DNA of 64,000 bases from an uncultured Alphaproteobacteria bacterium (GCA_944393695.1 CALYAY010000006.1:1-64000), one strand, 5' to 3'; shown: positions 8,884 through 17,815, counted from the stretch's first letter. Notes: a model not told the origin generated them from the sequence alone. A program made the numbers and translations.

Positions 8884-9006
8884 AAACAATTCCTTTCCTT
8901 TTTTGATTTAGAATTGTTTGTCGCTGCGATTTTAATGAAAAAAATTTCCATTATGTGATTTTTTTGCGTACTTTTGAGATTTTTCGATGTACATAAAGAA
9001 AAAGCC

Positions 9007-9032
9007 AACCTCTGCTAAATTTCGCAGAGGTT
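9007..9032. terminator. Hairpin (terminator-like, better on minus strand)
   Basis: A perfect 9-bp stem AACCTCTGC (9007-9015) pairs with GCAGAGGTT (9024-9032). On the minus strand it is followed by a U-rich stretch (GGCTTTTTCTTT); on the plus strand there is no U-run. The stem resembles the terminator at 5648, so it may be a reused unit. No minus-strand gene ends here now. Confidence 0.5.
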
Positions 9033-9249
9033 CCATTAAAAGACAACATATCTCTTAATTGTCATAAGTATCCAACCTCATCTGCAATTTTAATCCGGTT
9101 GTTTTGTTATATGGTTGCCTATTTCTACTGAAAAACAGCTTCTTTTTACAATCAGCCTATATAAGGGGCCCTTTTTTAGCTTATTTTATCAAAAATATTT
9201 TTTCATAATTGGCTTTACATCATTTTGGGATAACGACATAAAATTAAAT

Positions 9250-9393
9250 ATGTTAAATGAATTTGAAAGGCTCAAAAGCAAGCTATCAGTTCTCTATCCC
9301 GACGTTACGGATATTGAGCTAAATGAAATGACTAACAATCTGATTGCTTTTTATACAACAGCTGTAAAAGTCGTTTTTGAAGATGAAAATTAA
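9250..9393 (+). CDS. Small acidic protein ahead of recombinase (47 aa)
   Basis: ATG 9250 opens a compact helical protein (LNEFERLKSKLSVLYP, then 'DVTDIELNEMTNNLIAFY'). The longer upstream frame from 9115 is not protein-like. There is no obvious strong ribosome binding site. It ends 190 bases before the second recombinase. It may be a small accessory protein of the element, but no family is known. Confidence 0.4.
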   Translation: MLNEFERLKSKLSVLYPDVTDIELNEMTNNLIAFYTTAVKVVFEDEN

Positions 9394-9406
9394 GATTCAA
9401 AAGAAT

Positions 9407-9430
9407 TTGTCGTTGATGACAAAAACTTTT
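9407..9430. repeat. Recombinase leader repeat, copy 2
   Basis: Identical to 6321-6344 over 24 bases and followed by the same ordered blocks before the recombinase start at 9584. See copy 1. Confidence 0.8.
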
Positions 9431-9583
9431 CTTTATAACTTCCTTTATTTTGCAAATCAGGTTAATTGTTTGAAAAATCAGTAAAATATTAGCAAAAAAG
9501 TTACAAACGGGCTCATTTTTTTGCGTACATTCCCAAATTATCGCAACATAATAAATCTAGTGTAAAAACAATGGAGTAATGAT

Positions 9584-10853
9584 ATGGCTAAGAAATTAAA
9601 TTACGATCCAAACGAAAAATGCACGCAAGCAATCGTTTTCGCCCGTGTATCCAGTAAAAAACAAAAAGACAAAGGTGTTTCTCTTGATGTTCGAATGGAA
9701 ACGATTACTCAATATTGCATTGATAATGGATTAAAAATTGTAAAAGATTTGAGTATTGATGAAAGTTCAACCAAAGGCGAACGTAAACAATACCATGAAA
9801 TGCTTGACTTTGCTAAATCTTGTGCTGGTAAAGTTGCTATTATTGTTAATTATGTCGACAGATTACAACGTTCTTATGATGATACTTACGAATTAAACAA
9901 ATTGCGCAAAGAAGGTAAAATTGAAATTCACTTTTTGAAAGAAGATTTAATTATTACCAAAGATTCTGCGGCTATGGATTTAACCTTTTGGAATATGCAC
10001 GTTCTTATGGCTAATTTCCAAGTTAATACAATGATAGATAAAGTAAAAGCCAGCCAAAAACAAAACTGGGCAGACGGTAAATGGCAAGGATTAGCTCCAA
10101 TCGGTTATTTAAATACAAGAGATGAAGACAGAAAAGCTACACTTATTATTGATACTGAACGCGCGCCAATCATTAAAATATTGTTTGAAGAATATGCAAC
10201 CGGGTTACATTCTTTACAAAGCCTTTGGTATAAAGCAAGAGAATTAGGTTTTAGTTAATGAAAATATATTGTTTGAACAGTTGGATAGTGAATTGTTTAG
10301 CAAAATACAAATACCAAACAGAGTTTTTGAGGCATTAAAGAAAAATGTTTTAAATAATTTGGAAGAAGAGGCTATTATGAATGCTAATCTTAAACGCAAT
10401 TTACAGACCGAACTTCAAATCTTAATCAATAAAGAAGATAATTTAACCGACTTATATGTTTCCGGTAAAATCAAAGAAGATATATACAATCGCCAAATAA
10501 ATGTTATTGCCGATGAAAAAACACGGTTGGAAGAATCAATCACAAAATATAAAGAAATTACAAAAGACATAAAAGCAACCGTTGACAATTTGCTTGATAT
10601 AGCCGGCAATTTATCAGACATTATACACAATGCGTCCCCTGATAAACAAAATAAACTTCTAAGGCTAATTATAAAAGACTGCACATTACATGATAACAAA
10701 TTAAAATATACAGTCAGAGCACCTTTTGACAAATTCATCAAATGTAATAGCCCAACACAATGGTTCAAAAATCCTACTCAATACTTAGATATATACGCCA
10801 ACATTGCCGATGAAGTCAAAATGGTGAAGCAACAGGTGTTACTGTCAAACTAG
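9584..10853 (+). pseudogene. Large serine recombinase, broken by internal deletion and frameshift
   Basis: The part 9584-10258 encodes the resolvase catalytic domain with the nucleophile in 'FARVSSKKQ', the downstream 'DRLQRS' arginine motif, the long E-helix, and the start of the recombinase domain (GLAPIGY). It then stops after 'ARELGFS'. The part 10269-10853, in another frame, resumes as the Glu/Lys-rich coiled coil and C-terminal segment (LIIKDC, 'YTVRAPFDKFI'). The rest of the recombinase domain and the zinc ribbon expected between them are missing, so the gene is inactivated. Large serine recombinases normally integrate phages or transposons, so an integrated element here has lost its integrase. 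Confidence 0.8.
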
Positions 10854-10901
10854 GTTGTTGTTATTTGTTTTTTAGGAATACAAATAACTATAAAATAGGT
10901 A

Positions 10902-11384
10902 TTATAATGGTTTTTTAATCATTAAAAAAAACAAAAATTCCACCCAACAAAATGCAACAACAGAATAAATTACTGAGAATAAGAATGAAATACCCCAAAA
11001 ATCTAATATTATCGTTTGTTTTTCATACATCACATATAAGAAACAATATATGACAATGGCAATATTAAATAATATTAACACAAACAAATGAGTAATAAAT
11101 GCATTAAACGCTTTATTATTTTTTTGCAACTTTTTTATCGTAGAATGCTCTGAAAGGGAAACTATTAACGTTTCAACTGTTGTAATTAATGCTATAAATA
11201 TCGTTACAATTGTCAGTAGAGAAGACAACAAATCTTTATAATTTTTTCCTAAATCAATTGAGTTAAAACATAAATTCTCACCACATATATTAATATTTAA
11301 ATACAACAAAGCCCCTACTATAATAATGGATATAAATGTTGGAAAAAAATTTTCTATTTTAACTAATGCCCCTCTACTAAACAT
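10902..11384 (-). CDS. RexB-like four-helix membrane protein (candidate abortive-infection effector)
   Basis: 160 residues, starting one base after the stop of the upstream gene, with AGGAG inside that gene's end (tight coupling). Four membrane segments are visible at about 13-32, 52-76, 96-120 and 128-156, with a short basic cytoplasmic loop (STIKKLQKNN) between the second and third. Lambda RexB is a membrane protein of about 144 residues with four segments and a basic loop in the same place, encoded directly after rexA. Here size, topology, basic loop and gene order all agree. Sequence identity by eye is low, so this is analogy or remote homology. It could depolarise the membrane on phage infection. 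Confidence 0.55.
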   Translation of the reverse strand: MFSRGALVKIENFFPTFISIIIVGALLYLNINICGENLCFNSIDLGKNYKDLLSSLLTIVTIFIALITTVETLIVSLSEHSTIKKLQKNNKAFNAFITHLFVLILFNIAIVIYCFLYVMYEKQTIILDFWGISFLFSVIYSVVAFCWVEFLFFLMIKKPL

Positions 11385-11385
11385 T

Positions 11386-12276
11386 TTATCTCCTAGAATA
11401 TATATACTCTTTATGATGTAAGAATGCTCTTTTCATTGCTTTTTCTCGTGTTTCTAAAGATGGTTGATTTCTCTCAACATTTATCTCATCTATATATTGC
11501 AATTTATTTGGTAAAAAATTTAAATCCGTATTTTCCCCACCATCCAAAGATGCCCTTGCTTCAAGTTTTCTTAATCTAGATGAATTTTCCCCATGAAAAC
11601 ATTTTTTTATTGCAGATAATACTTTGGCTGTATTTAAAAAACGGTCTTTTTCTCTACCTGAAGATAATGTAACAACAACTTTTAAAGCATTAGAATCTTG
11701 TCCCCCTTTTACAATATCTTTCAATATACTTGCTTGTTCACTAGAATCAACAAAATCAAAGTTTTCAGGATTGTCTATTGTGAAAGAAATAGATTTAAAA
11801 CTAGGATTAACTTGTTCGTTTAAAACTTTTTCTGCATTATCATCACTTATAATTATTGGATTAATATAAAAACCACAAACATCACCATTTTGATGGAGAA
11901 TATTATTAATATAATCTCTGAATCTTGAATGCCCTACACCATTATTATTTGATTGTAATACTAAAATACCTTTCTCTTCATAATAAATAAAAGCAGTATT
12001 ATACCCCAATCCCTCATCTTCATCCAGAGATAAATCATCAGGCTCTATATCTTGTCCTGTTTTACTTGGTAGGTTATCCATGTATATTCGCTCTATATCT
12101 CCACATACACAACTCTTTCCATCTATTTGAGTTTTTCTTAATGCTAAAAGCCTAACACCTTCATAAATTCTTTGCTCAACAGGAATTTCAAAAACATTTT
12201 CTAATGCTGTTTTGAATGAATAACCATTATCATGTCCAACATGAAAAAAATATGATCTAAATCTTTTTTTATCCAT
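11386..12276 (-). CDS. RexA-like cytosolic sensor protein (candidate phage-defence gene)
   Basis: 296 residues, ATG 12276 with AGGA six bases upstream. No signal peptide or membrane helix. The N-terminal half contains 'IDGK' (51-54) and an acidic stretch ending 'DEGLGY' (87-92) followed by strands, then 'RFRDYINNIL'. As I remember lambda RexA (279 residues), it has 'IDGK' and 'DESLGF' in the same order and spacing. The C-terminal half (ALKVVVTLSSGREKDRF) could form the second domain. It forms an operon with the RexB-like membrane protein, in the order rexA-rexB. Lambda RexA senses phage replication and opens RexB. The match must be tested with profile alignment; other uncharacterised families of this size are possible. 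Confidence 0.5.
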   Translation of the reverse strand: MDKKRFRSYFFHVGHDNGYSFKTALENVFEIPVEQRIYEGVRLLALRKTQIDGKSCVCGDIERIYMDNLPSKTGQDIEPDDLSLDEDEGLGYNTAFIYYEEKGILVLQSNNNGVGHSRFRDYINNILHQNGDVCGFYINPIIISDDNAEKVLNEQVNPSFKSISFTIDNPENFDFVDSSEQASILKDIVKGGQDSNALKVVVTLSSGREKDRFLNTAKVLSAIKKCFHGENSSRLRKLEARASLDGGENTDLNFLPNKLQYIDEINVERNQPSLETREKAMKRAFLHHKEYIYSRR

Positions 12277-12387
12277 TTTTAGTCCTAACTTAATTTATGT
12301 GTTATTATTAATACTTATTATCTAGGAGTTTTATTTTGAAAACGCAAGAAATTAGAAGAATAAATTGTAAAAAATATTATCTTACAA

Positions 12388-12630
12388 TCAATATAACCTA
12401 GTCCGCAAATTGCGAAACCGCTCCAGCCAGACTGGAGAAGAGTTGCGTTTTTTGACGCAACTCAGTTCGTTTACCATCACTTTGGCAGAATTAACCGTTA
12501 ATCCGAGGGCTGCGGCGATTTTATCGTTTCCCATAAAAAATGTGTGATTATTGTTGGTTTTGTATTTAATGAAATCCAATAGCAAATGTTTGGTTATGGA
12601 TAATTTAATTACCCGAAAATCACTTTTCAT
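12388..12630 (-). CDS. Small helix-turn-helix protein (80 aa)
   Basis: ATG 12630 overlaps the stop of the upstream hydrolase gene by eleven bases (ATGAAAAGTGA), so it is probably translated by coupling. Residues 1-55 look like a winged helix or HTH: a helix 'HLLLDFIKYK', then 'NDKIAAALGLTVNSAKVMVNEL'. The last 25 residues come from a run of inverted repeats (12402-12463) and may not be native. It could regulate the hydrolase or be a remnant of a plasmid or phage replication protein. Confidence 0.45.
   Translation of the reverse strand: MKSDFRVIKLSITKHLLLDFIKYKTNNNHTFFMGNDKIAAALGLTVNSAKVMVNELSCVKKRNSSPVWLERFRNLRTRLY
12402..12463. repeat. Cluster of three inverted repeats
   Basis: In order there are a short palindrome CGCAAATTGCG near 12404, a 6-bp stem CTCCAG/CTGGAG (12421-12426 with 12432-12437), and a 9-bp stem GAGTTGCGT/ACGCAACTC (12440-12448 with 12455-12463). 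They overlap the 3' end of the small HTH gene and encode its odd C-terminal residues. They look like a small palindromic element inserted at the gene end, or a transcription stop on the minus strand without a strong U-run. Confidence 0.5.
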
Positions 12631-13369
12631 TCCGAATTTGAGCATAAATTTCTTCCCAGCCGGAATTGTGGGTTGCTCCCCTAACCTCAATGATGTTGCC
12701 GCTTCCACCGACAAACTCGCGCACCAATACCGGAGGCATGACTTCATCATCACTGCCAACATAGTGGATTTGCGGAATTTGTGCGAACTGTTTGCGGTAG
12801 CTTTCCAAATTCATTGATTCATTAAGCGGTGGTAGGTTGTGATATTGTGTCCATGCCAGATGGTCAAGATTGCCGGCAATAGTTATGACTTTTTTGACAT
12901 TCAGTCCCGGTTTGGTGGACGCTATCAAGCCTGCAACTTGCGCCCCACCGGAGAATCCAATTAAAATAACCGGATTGTCATCGACAATTTGTTTGACGGC
13001 TGCATATTCAGCGTTAATAACTTCCGGCGCAAAACGGGCAGCTGTCCAATGACGTTTGGAACAAATCGGACTTTTGATATATTGGCATGGTCTGGCAAGA
13101 TAAACGACATTAGGAGAATCGTCCCCAAAGGCCAATTCCCGCATGAGTATTCCTTTAGGTGTCGGGTCTTGCGTGGCGCGGCCGTGAGCATTAAAAGCAT
13201 AACCATCGCCTTCAATGTATATTTTATAAACGCCGGAGGGATCGGTTATTTTTTGCCAGCTGGCAAGCGTAAAGTCTCTTGTCGGAATTTCTTTATAAAC
13301 ATACACCGGCGGAACGGCAATACTGCTGCAGCCGCTGAGCAAAAATAATATAGCAAACAGTTTTAACAT
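12620..13369 (-). CDS. Lipoprotein alpha/beta-hydrolase
   Basis: 249 residues from ATG 13369, preceded by GAGG on the minus strand. A lipoprotein signal with lipobox LLSGC ends at about residue 16. The hydrolase core shows a nucleophile elbow GFSGG (Ser), an acidic residue in 'GSDDEVMP' and a histidine in 'GATHNSGW', in the right order for the catalytic triad. Four cysteines lie in the lid region (ARPCQYI, SPICSK). The substrate is unknown; family members include esterases and lipases anchored to the outer or inner membrane. It is followed by an overlapping small HTH gene. Confidence 0.75.
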   Translation of the reverse strand: MLKLFAILFLLSGCSSIAVPPVYVYKEIPTRDFTLASWQKITDPSGVYKIYIEGDGYAFNAHGRATQDPTPKGILMRELAFGDDSPNVVYLARPCQYIKSPICSKRHWTAARFAPEVINAEYAAVKQIVDDNPVILIGFSGGAQVAGLIASTKPGLNVKKVITIAGNLDHLAWTQYHNLPPLNESMNLESYRKQFAQIPQIHYVGSDDEVMPPVLVREFVGGSGNIIEVRGATHNSGWEEIYAQIRNEK

Positions 13370-13495
13370 AAATTTCAACCTCTTATAAAAAGCACTATAA
13401 AGGCTTATTTCTAAAAATTCCAGAGGTTTTTTGATGATTTAACTTGATTCTAACTCATTTACTTTATAGAGTATATCCGAGCAGTTCGCTGCTTA

Positions 13496-13675
13496 GGGCG
13501 TCGAAAACCCTTTTATAAGCTTAGTCGTGTGCACACGACTTTAAATATTTGTGCCGACTTCTTGTCTATGGACGGATGTCGGCGAATAAGGCTCAGCCAA
13601 ATAAGCCGAGCCGTTTAAGCTTATACGGTTTTCGAACATCCGCCCGCCTTTCAAAGAAAAGCGGGTTTTTCTTTA
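13496..13675 (+). ncRNA. Structured leader RNA with terminator (riboswitch-like or sRNA), unknown family
   Basis: A long closing stem is formed by GGGCG (13496-13500), TCGAAAACC (13501-13509) and TATAAGCTTA (13514-13523), pairing with TAAGCTTATA (13616-13625), GGTTTTCGA (13627-13635) and CGCCC (13641-13645). Inside are three hairpins: the perfect palindrome 13523-13540, GCCGAC/GTCGGC (13553-13583) and GGCTC/GAGCC (13590-13612). A terminator CCCGC/GCGGG (13643-13647, 13661-13665) with T-run ends 28 bases before the autotransporter start. The last bases of the closing stem overlap the 5' arm of the terminator, so the two folds exclude each other, as in an attenuator. It could also be an independent small RNA. 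Confidence 0.6.
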
Positions 13676-13703
13676 ACTGGTTAGAAAAAGGATGTTTAAT
13701 CGT

Positions 13704-16700
13704 ATGAAAAATAAACTTTTAATTACAACGGCATTAGTGGCTTTAGTTTCAGCCAATAATGCTTTTGCTCAGATGTCATTACCTGATTTATCTGTAACAG
13801 ATAATCAAGAATTGACCGAATCAACCGGTGTATCTTATAACACAATCAATGTTACCAAAGAAGGAACATTGACACTGACTGGCGCAGATATTAAAACTTC
13901 TGCCAAAGATACGCCAACAACTGATATTACTGTTAACGGAACACTCAACTTAAAAGATGGCAGTGTTTTGGAAGCAGGAAGTGACATTGATGGGTTGGCA
14001 AATAACTCCAACATATTGTTGGACGGTGCAACCGTAACCATGAATGATTCGGATTTGGAAGCCAACGGCAACATGACCATTCAAAATTCGACCATAACTT
14101 CTAAGAGTACTGGTAGCACTGATGAAGAAAAATCCGGTATTTGGGCTGACAAGAATCTTAATATCGAAAACAGCAATGTTACTCTAACTAATTCATATCT
14201 TGCATCAGGCGGTAATATAACTATTCAAAGTGGAAGCATTAACGGCACAGCTTCTAGTGATATTCTTTTATCATCTGACGGGAAAAATAAACATAAGTTA
14301 GATATCAATGGCGGGGATATTATTTTGTCCGGTTATTCAGGAATTCATTCTGAAGGTCTTGAAGGACAATACAATATGCTTGCTGCTGATATAAACATCA
14401 ATGGTGGTGATATTACCGTAAATGACGGTGGCGAAATTACTTTGACAGGAAATGGTAATATGAATATCGCAAATAATGCTAATATTACCATGGATTATTC
14501 TGATGTAACCCCGGATAATGCTCATGATGGTGGTATCTTGCATGAAGGTCAAAGCGGCGATATTAATATTTCCGGTGGTAAAATTAATTTAACCGGAGAA
14601 GTTGCTAAGATAGAACGTGGTGGTTATGATGGCGACTGGATTTACAGTACTACCGGCGAATCATTAATGAGTGAAGATGATTTTTATCAAAAGACAAATA
14701 AATGGTTTGACCAAGCCACTGATGAGGATATACGAACGGCAGGTCTAAATCCTGATGAAATTGATAAGAATCAGTATCATGTATCTTCCGGAGATATTAA
14801 TATAACTGGTGGAGAAATCATTCTTAAAGATGGTGCGAGAATTTCTTTAACTGAAAAGAATACAGGAGATTTGAATATCAGCGGCGGTACTATTAACGGT
14901 ACGGAAATCGGCAACTATGGTAAAGGTAATGTCAATATCAGCGGAGGTGAAATTACCGCAACCGATATCGGAGCTGAACAAGGCAGCATTACCATTTCTA
15001 ACGGTACAGTTAATATGGTTAAAGTTGACGGTATTCGCAGTGAAGGTCTGTATGCTCGCGACAATATGACCATTAAAGGTGGTACGGTTAATATGTCCGG
15101 TAATGAAAATTTAATTTGGGGTAAGAATATCAAAATGACCGGTGGTACTTTGAATATTAAAGATTCCACCGCATTTATAACCCCCAACACTGTAAATATT
15201 GACGGTGGTACAATTAACATTGCTGAAAATTCAAGTTTAGGTTGGGCTAAAGCAAGTGGTGATAATTTTACTTTTGATACAACCGTAGGAGAAAACAGCG
15301 ATATTGATTTAGGTTCTAATGCGGTATTAAATTTGGCAGGTACATTAAACGCCAATATTGAAAGCCACGGTACAATCAATATTTTGAACAGTAATACTAA
15401 AATTGGCGGTAGTGCTGAAAGTTCAAACGGCGGCGTTATGAACGTCGGGCTGAATAAAGCAGTTATTGAGGGCGATATGACTTTTGGCGCCAGTTCAACT
15501 TTGAATATGTCCGTCACTGATGAGGGCAACGGTTCGCTCACCGCACGTAATATTGTTGCTGAAGAAGGTTCAAAACTGGCGCTGACCGTTAGTAAAACTA
15601 TGAAAATTAATGATACAGCGACGGTAAAATTGTTTGAAACGGCCGGAAAGTTTGATAACAACTTTACCAATGAAATCTCCAACAACCGTTATAAAGTTGA
15701 AGCCGTAACGGAAGGTGAAGGAGATGCCAAAAAATATACCGGTGAATATAACATTACTTATGAAAACTCGGCTTCTGATGTCGTGGCTGATGCCGGTGGT
15801 TCGGTAAACAATGCCTCAACTGCGGAAGCCTGGGACAGTATGGTTACATCCGGCAGTGCCAATGCACAGGCCAAAGCTGTTGCTAATGTTTTGAACGATT
15901 TGTCGCAACATGATAAACAAGCCTATGTTGCCGCTTTGACTGCCGTAGCGCCGGAAGTTGCGCCGATGGTTCAGAAAACTCAAACTGAAACAGCTAATCA
16001 GGTCTTTGGTGCGGTTGGCACGCGTTTGACCGGTGGTTCAATCTCTACCGGTTCAGAAGGTATGTCATCCGGTGATAATATTTTTGAACGTGTCGCTGTA
16101 TGGGTTCAGGGAATGTTTAACAAATCCAAGCTGGACGATACATCAAAAGCCAAGGGATTTGACGCGGATTCATCAGGTGTCGCCATGGGTATTGAGAAGT
16201 TTGTAACTGATGATGTCAAAGTCGGTGCCGGTTATGCCTACACCAATACGGATATTGACGGCTTTATGAGAAGCACGGATGTTGATACCCATACCGCGAT
16301 TTTGTACGGCGAATACAAGCCGAGCAATTGGTATGTCAACGGTATAGCAACATACGGTTGGTCTGATTACTCCGAAGACAGAAACGTCGGCGGTCAAAAT
16401 ATTAATGCTGACTATGATGTTGAAACCTTTGGTTTACAGGCCATGACCGGATATGATATGCAGGTTAAGAACTTTGGTTTAACCCCTGAGATTGGTTTGC
16501 GTTATGTTCATATCAAACAGGATGCTTATACCGACGGAACGGAGTCTGATGTTTCCGGCAACAACAGCGATATCCTGACCGGTGTCATTGGTGCAAAAAT
16601 CAGCAAGTCTTGGGAATTGTCCAACGGTATGAACATCAAACCGGAAGCCCGCATTGCCGCTACTTATGACCTGTTTAATGATGACGTTAATTCGGTCGTA

Positions 16701-16886
16701 ACTCTGGCGAACGGTTCGGCTTATGCGGTTGAAGGCGAAGCTCTTGACCGTTTCGGTATGGAATTCGGTGCTGGTGTAACCGCGGAAGTCAACGATAATA
16801 TTGAATTTGCGCTTGGTTATGAAGGCAAATTCCGCGAGGATTACCAAGACCACACCGGTTTGGTTAACTTAAAATATAAATTTTAA
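13704..16886 (+). CDS. Autotransporter with beta-helical passenger
   Basis: 1060 residues from ATG 13704; ATG 13692 lies directly on the AAAAAGG ribosome binding site and is less likely. The signal peptide ends NNAFA (about residue 23). The passenger, roughly residues 25-690, consists of many short strands with 'ISGG-x-I' and 'INGG-x-I' turns typical of a right-handed beta-helix. An alpha-helical linker follows (residues about 710-790). The C-terminal 265 residues form an autotransporter barrel with alternating strands and end in phenylalanine (LKYKF), the signal recognised by the BAM machinery. It is probably a surface adhesin or self-associating protein. Both a structured leader upstream and a terminator downstream suggest a regulated single gene. 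Confidence 0.9.
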   Translation: MKNKLLITTALVALVSANNAFAQMSLPDLSVTDNQELTESTGVSYNTINVTKEGTLTLTGADIKTSAKDTPTTDITVNGTLNLKDGSVLEAGSDIDGLANNSNILLDGATVTMNDSDLEANGNMTIQNSTITSKSTGSTDEEKSGIWADKNLNIENSNVTLTNSYLASGGNITIQSGSINGTASSDILLSSDGKNKHKLDINGGDIILSGYSGIHSEGLEGQYNMLAADININGGDITVNDGGEITLTGNGNMNIANNANITMDYSDVTPDNAHDGGILHEGQSGDINISGGKINLTGEVAKIERGGYDGDWIYSTTGESLMSEDDFYQKTNKWFDQATDEDIRTAGLNPDEIDKNQYHVSSGDINITGGEIILKDGARISLTEKNTGDLNISGGTINGTEIGNYGKGNVNISGGEITATDIGAEQGSITISNGTVNMVKVDGIRSEGLYARDNMTIKGGTVNMSGNENLIWGKNIKMTGGTLNIKDSTAFITPNTVNIDGGTINIAENSSLGWAKASGDNFTFDTTVGENSDIDLGSNAVLNLAGTLNANIESHGTINILNSNTKIGGSAESSNGGVMNVGLNKAVIEGDMTFGASSTLNMSVTDEGNGSLTARNIVAEEGSKLALTVSKTMKINDTATVKLFETAGKFDNNFTNEISNNRYKVEAVTEGEGDAKKYTGEYNITYENSASDVVADAGGSVNNASTAEAWDSMVTSGSANAQAKAVANVLNDLSQHDKQAYVAALTAVAPEVAPMVQKTQTETANQVFGAVGTRLTGGSISTGSEGMSSGDNIFERVAVWVQGMFNKSKLDDTSKAKGFDADSSGVAMGIEKFVTDDVKVGAGYAYTNTDIDGFMRSTDVDTHTAILYGEYKPSNWYVNGIATYGWSDYSEDRNVGGQNINADYDVETFGLQAMTGYDMQVKNFGLTPEIGLRYVHIKQDAYTDGTESDVSGNNSDILTGVIGAKISKSWELSNGMNIKPEARIAATYDLFNDDVNSVVTLANGSAYAVEGEALDRFGMEFGAGVTAEVNDNIEFALGYEGKFREDYQDHTGLVNLKYKF

Positions 16887-16905
16887 GGCTTAATCTGCAG
16901 CATGA

Positions 16906-16942
16906 AATACCCTGTAACTGTTTGGTTGCAGGGTATTTTTTT
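16906..16942 (+). terminator. Terminator of the autotransporter gene
   Basis: AATACCCTG (16906-16914) pairs with CAGGGTATT (16929-16937), with an inner AAC/GTT extension, followed by a run of T. Confidence 0.9.
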
Positions 16943-17063
16943 GTAAACAACAAATGGGCAATTTGCCGGATAAATATCTTTATAATAAAAAGGCAAAGGA
17001 GATTTATTAAAATAAAAAAAATATCTTAATTTGATTAGAAGATTGAGTACAAGTAATTTAGGC

Positions 17064-17486
17064 TTATTTTTTCCAAAAACTCTGATAAGTTGCCCAAATT
17101 AATGAGAAGAGCAAGATTCCCCAATAACAATAATTAACTATTTGTAAATAAGCAACCGGAATAACGGGAACTTCCAAACCATTGTATTGAGCTCTACTCA
17201 CATTATATCCATAAATAATCCCGGGAATTGTTATAAAAATAACGCTGAAATATTGAACTGCCCCAAGCCCTGATAAATAATTAGCCATTTTTATAAATTT
17301 ATTTTGAAAACGGGTTAAAAAATTATATTTTCTTTTGAAACATAGTACGACCAGCAGGATAATAAATATAATGAAAATTGCCATGTTAAGAGCTTCAAAA
17401 ACAACCGTTTCTTTCCAAGAAAGTAAAAAGGAGATAATAAAGTAAAATCCACCTAAGATTAAAACCTGCCAAGCAAAAGTTTTCAT
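17064..17486 (-). CDS. Four-helix membrane protein, unknown function
   Basis: 140 residues. ATG 17486 is preferred over ATG 17492 because AAGGAG then lies at normal spacing. Four hydrophobic segments are visible (about 6-24, 34-50, 74-92 and 110-130). A basic loop follows the second. No family was recognised. It is next to a small minus-strand gene and close to the peptidoglycan-hydrolase cassettes, so a holin- or immunity-like role is possible but unsupported. Confidence 0.6.
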   Translation of the reverse strand: MKTFAWQVLILGGFYFIISFLLSWKETVVFEALNMAIFIIFIILLVVLCFKRKYNFLTRFQNKFIKMANYLSGLGAVQYFSVIFITIPGIIYGYNVSRAQYNGLEVPVIPVAYLQIVNYCYWGILLFSLIWATYQSFWKK

Positions 17487-17532
17487 ATCCATTATCTCCT
17501 TATCAATAGTTTAATTTACAGAATTAAAACAT

Positions 17533-17739
17533 CTATTTTTTGCGTTTGCAAGTATTTTTATATGTCTGCTCAGCAATAAAGCCTAATTTTCCAAGATTAA
17601 AACCCTGATTCCAATGTTTTACAAACGGAATTTGTCCGGCAGCTAAATCTACAGCTATATTTCCTGTTTTTGCAGGATTTTTAGCATTTGACATTTTATA
17701 TGTTTTAACAGCCTGCTTTATAATACCTGTCTCCGACAT
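17533..17739 (-). CDS. Hypothetical small basic protein (68 aa)
   Basis: 68 residues, basic at the C-terminus (KNTCKRKK), with a glycine-rich middle (GNIAVDLAAGQIPFVKHW). No strong ribosome binding site precedes the start. It lies 40 bases upstream of the four-helix membrane gene on the same strand and may be in one transcript with it. An 18-base palindrome (17798-17815) lies in its presumed promoter. No family was recognised. Confidence 0.4.
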   Translation of the reverse strand: MSETGIIKQAVKTYKMSNAKNPAKTGNIAVDLAAGQIPFVKHWNQGFNLGKLGFIAEQTYKNTCKRKK

Positions 17740-17797
17740 ATTTTGATGTACTTGTTTTTCTAGGCATTTTAATTTCCTTTCCAGTAAAAATTAACAC

Positions 17798-17815
17798 AAT
17801 GATAGCGCTATCATT
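17798..17815. promoter_or_regulatory. Perfect 18-base palindrome, operator-like
   Basis: AATGATAGCGCTATCATT is its own reverse complement. It lies 59 bases upstream of the minus-strand start at 17739, in AT-rich DNA, which suits an operator for a dimeric repressor. No candidate regulator is adjacent. Confidence 0.55.

Noticed and set aside
12631..12762. N-terminal extension of the small HTH protein
   Set aside because: This part lies antisense-free but in a different frame inside the hydrolase gene; the overlap start at 12630 is simpler.
14915..15685. A 256-codon antisense frame inside the autotransporter passenger
   Set aside because: Mirror of the beta-helix repeats on the coding strand, no ribosome binding site.
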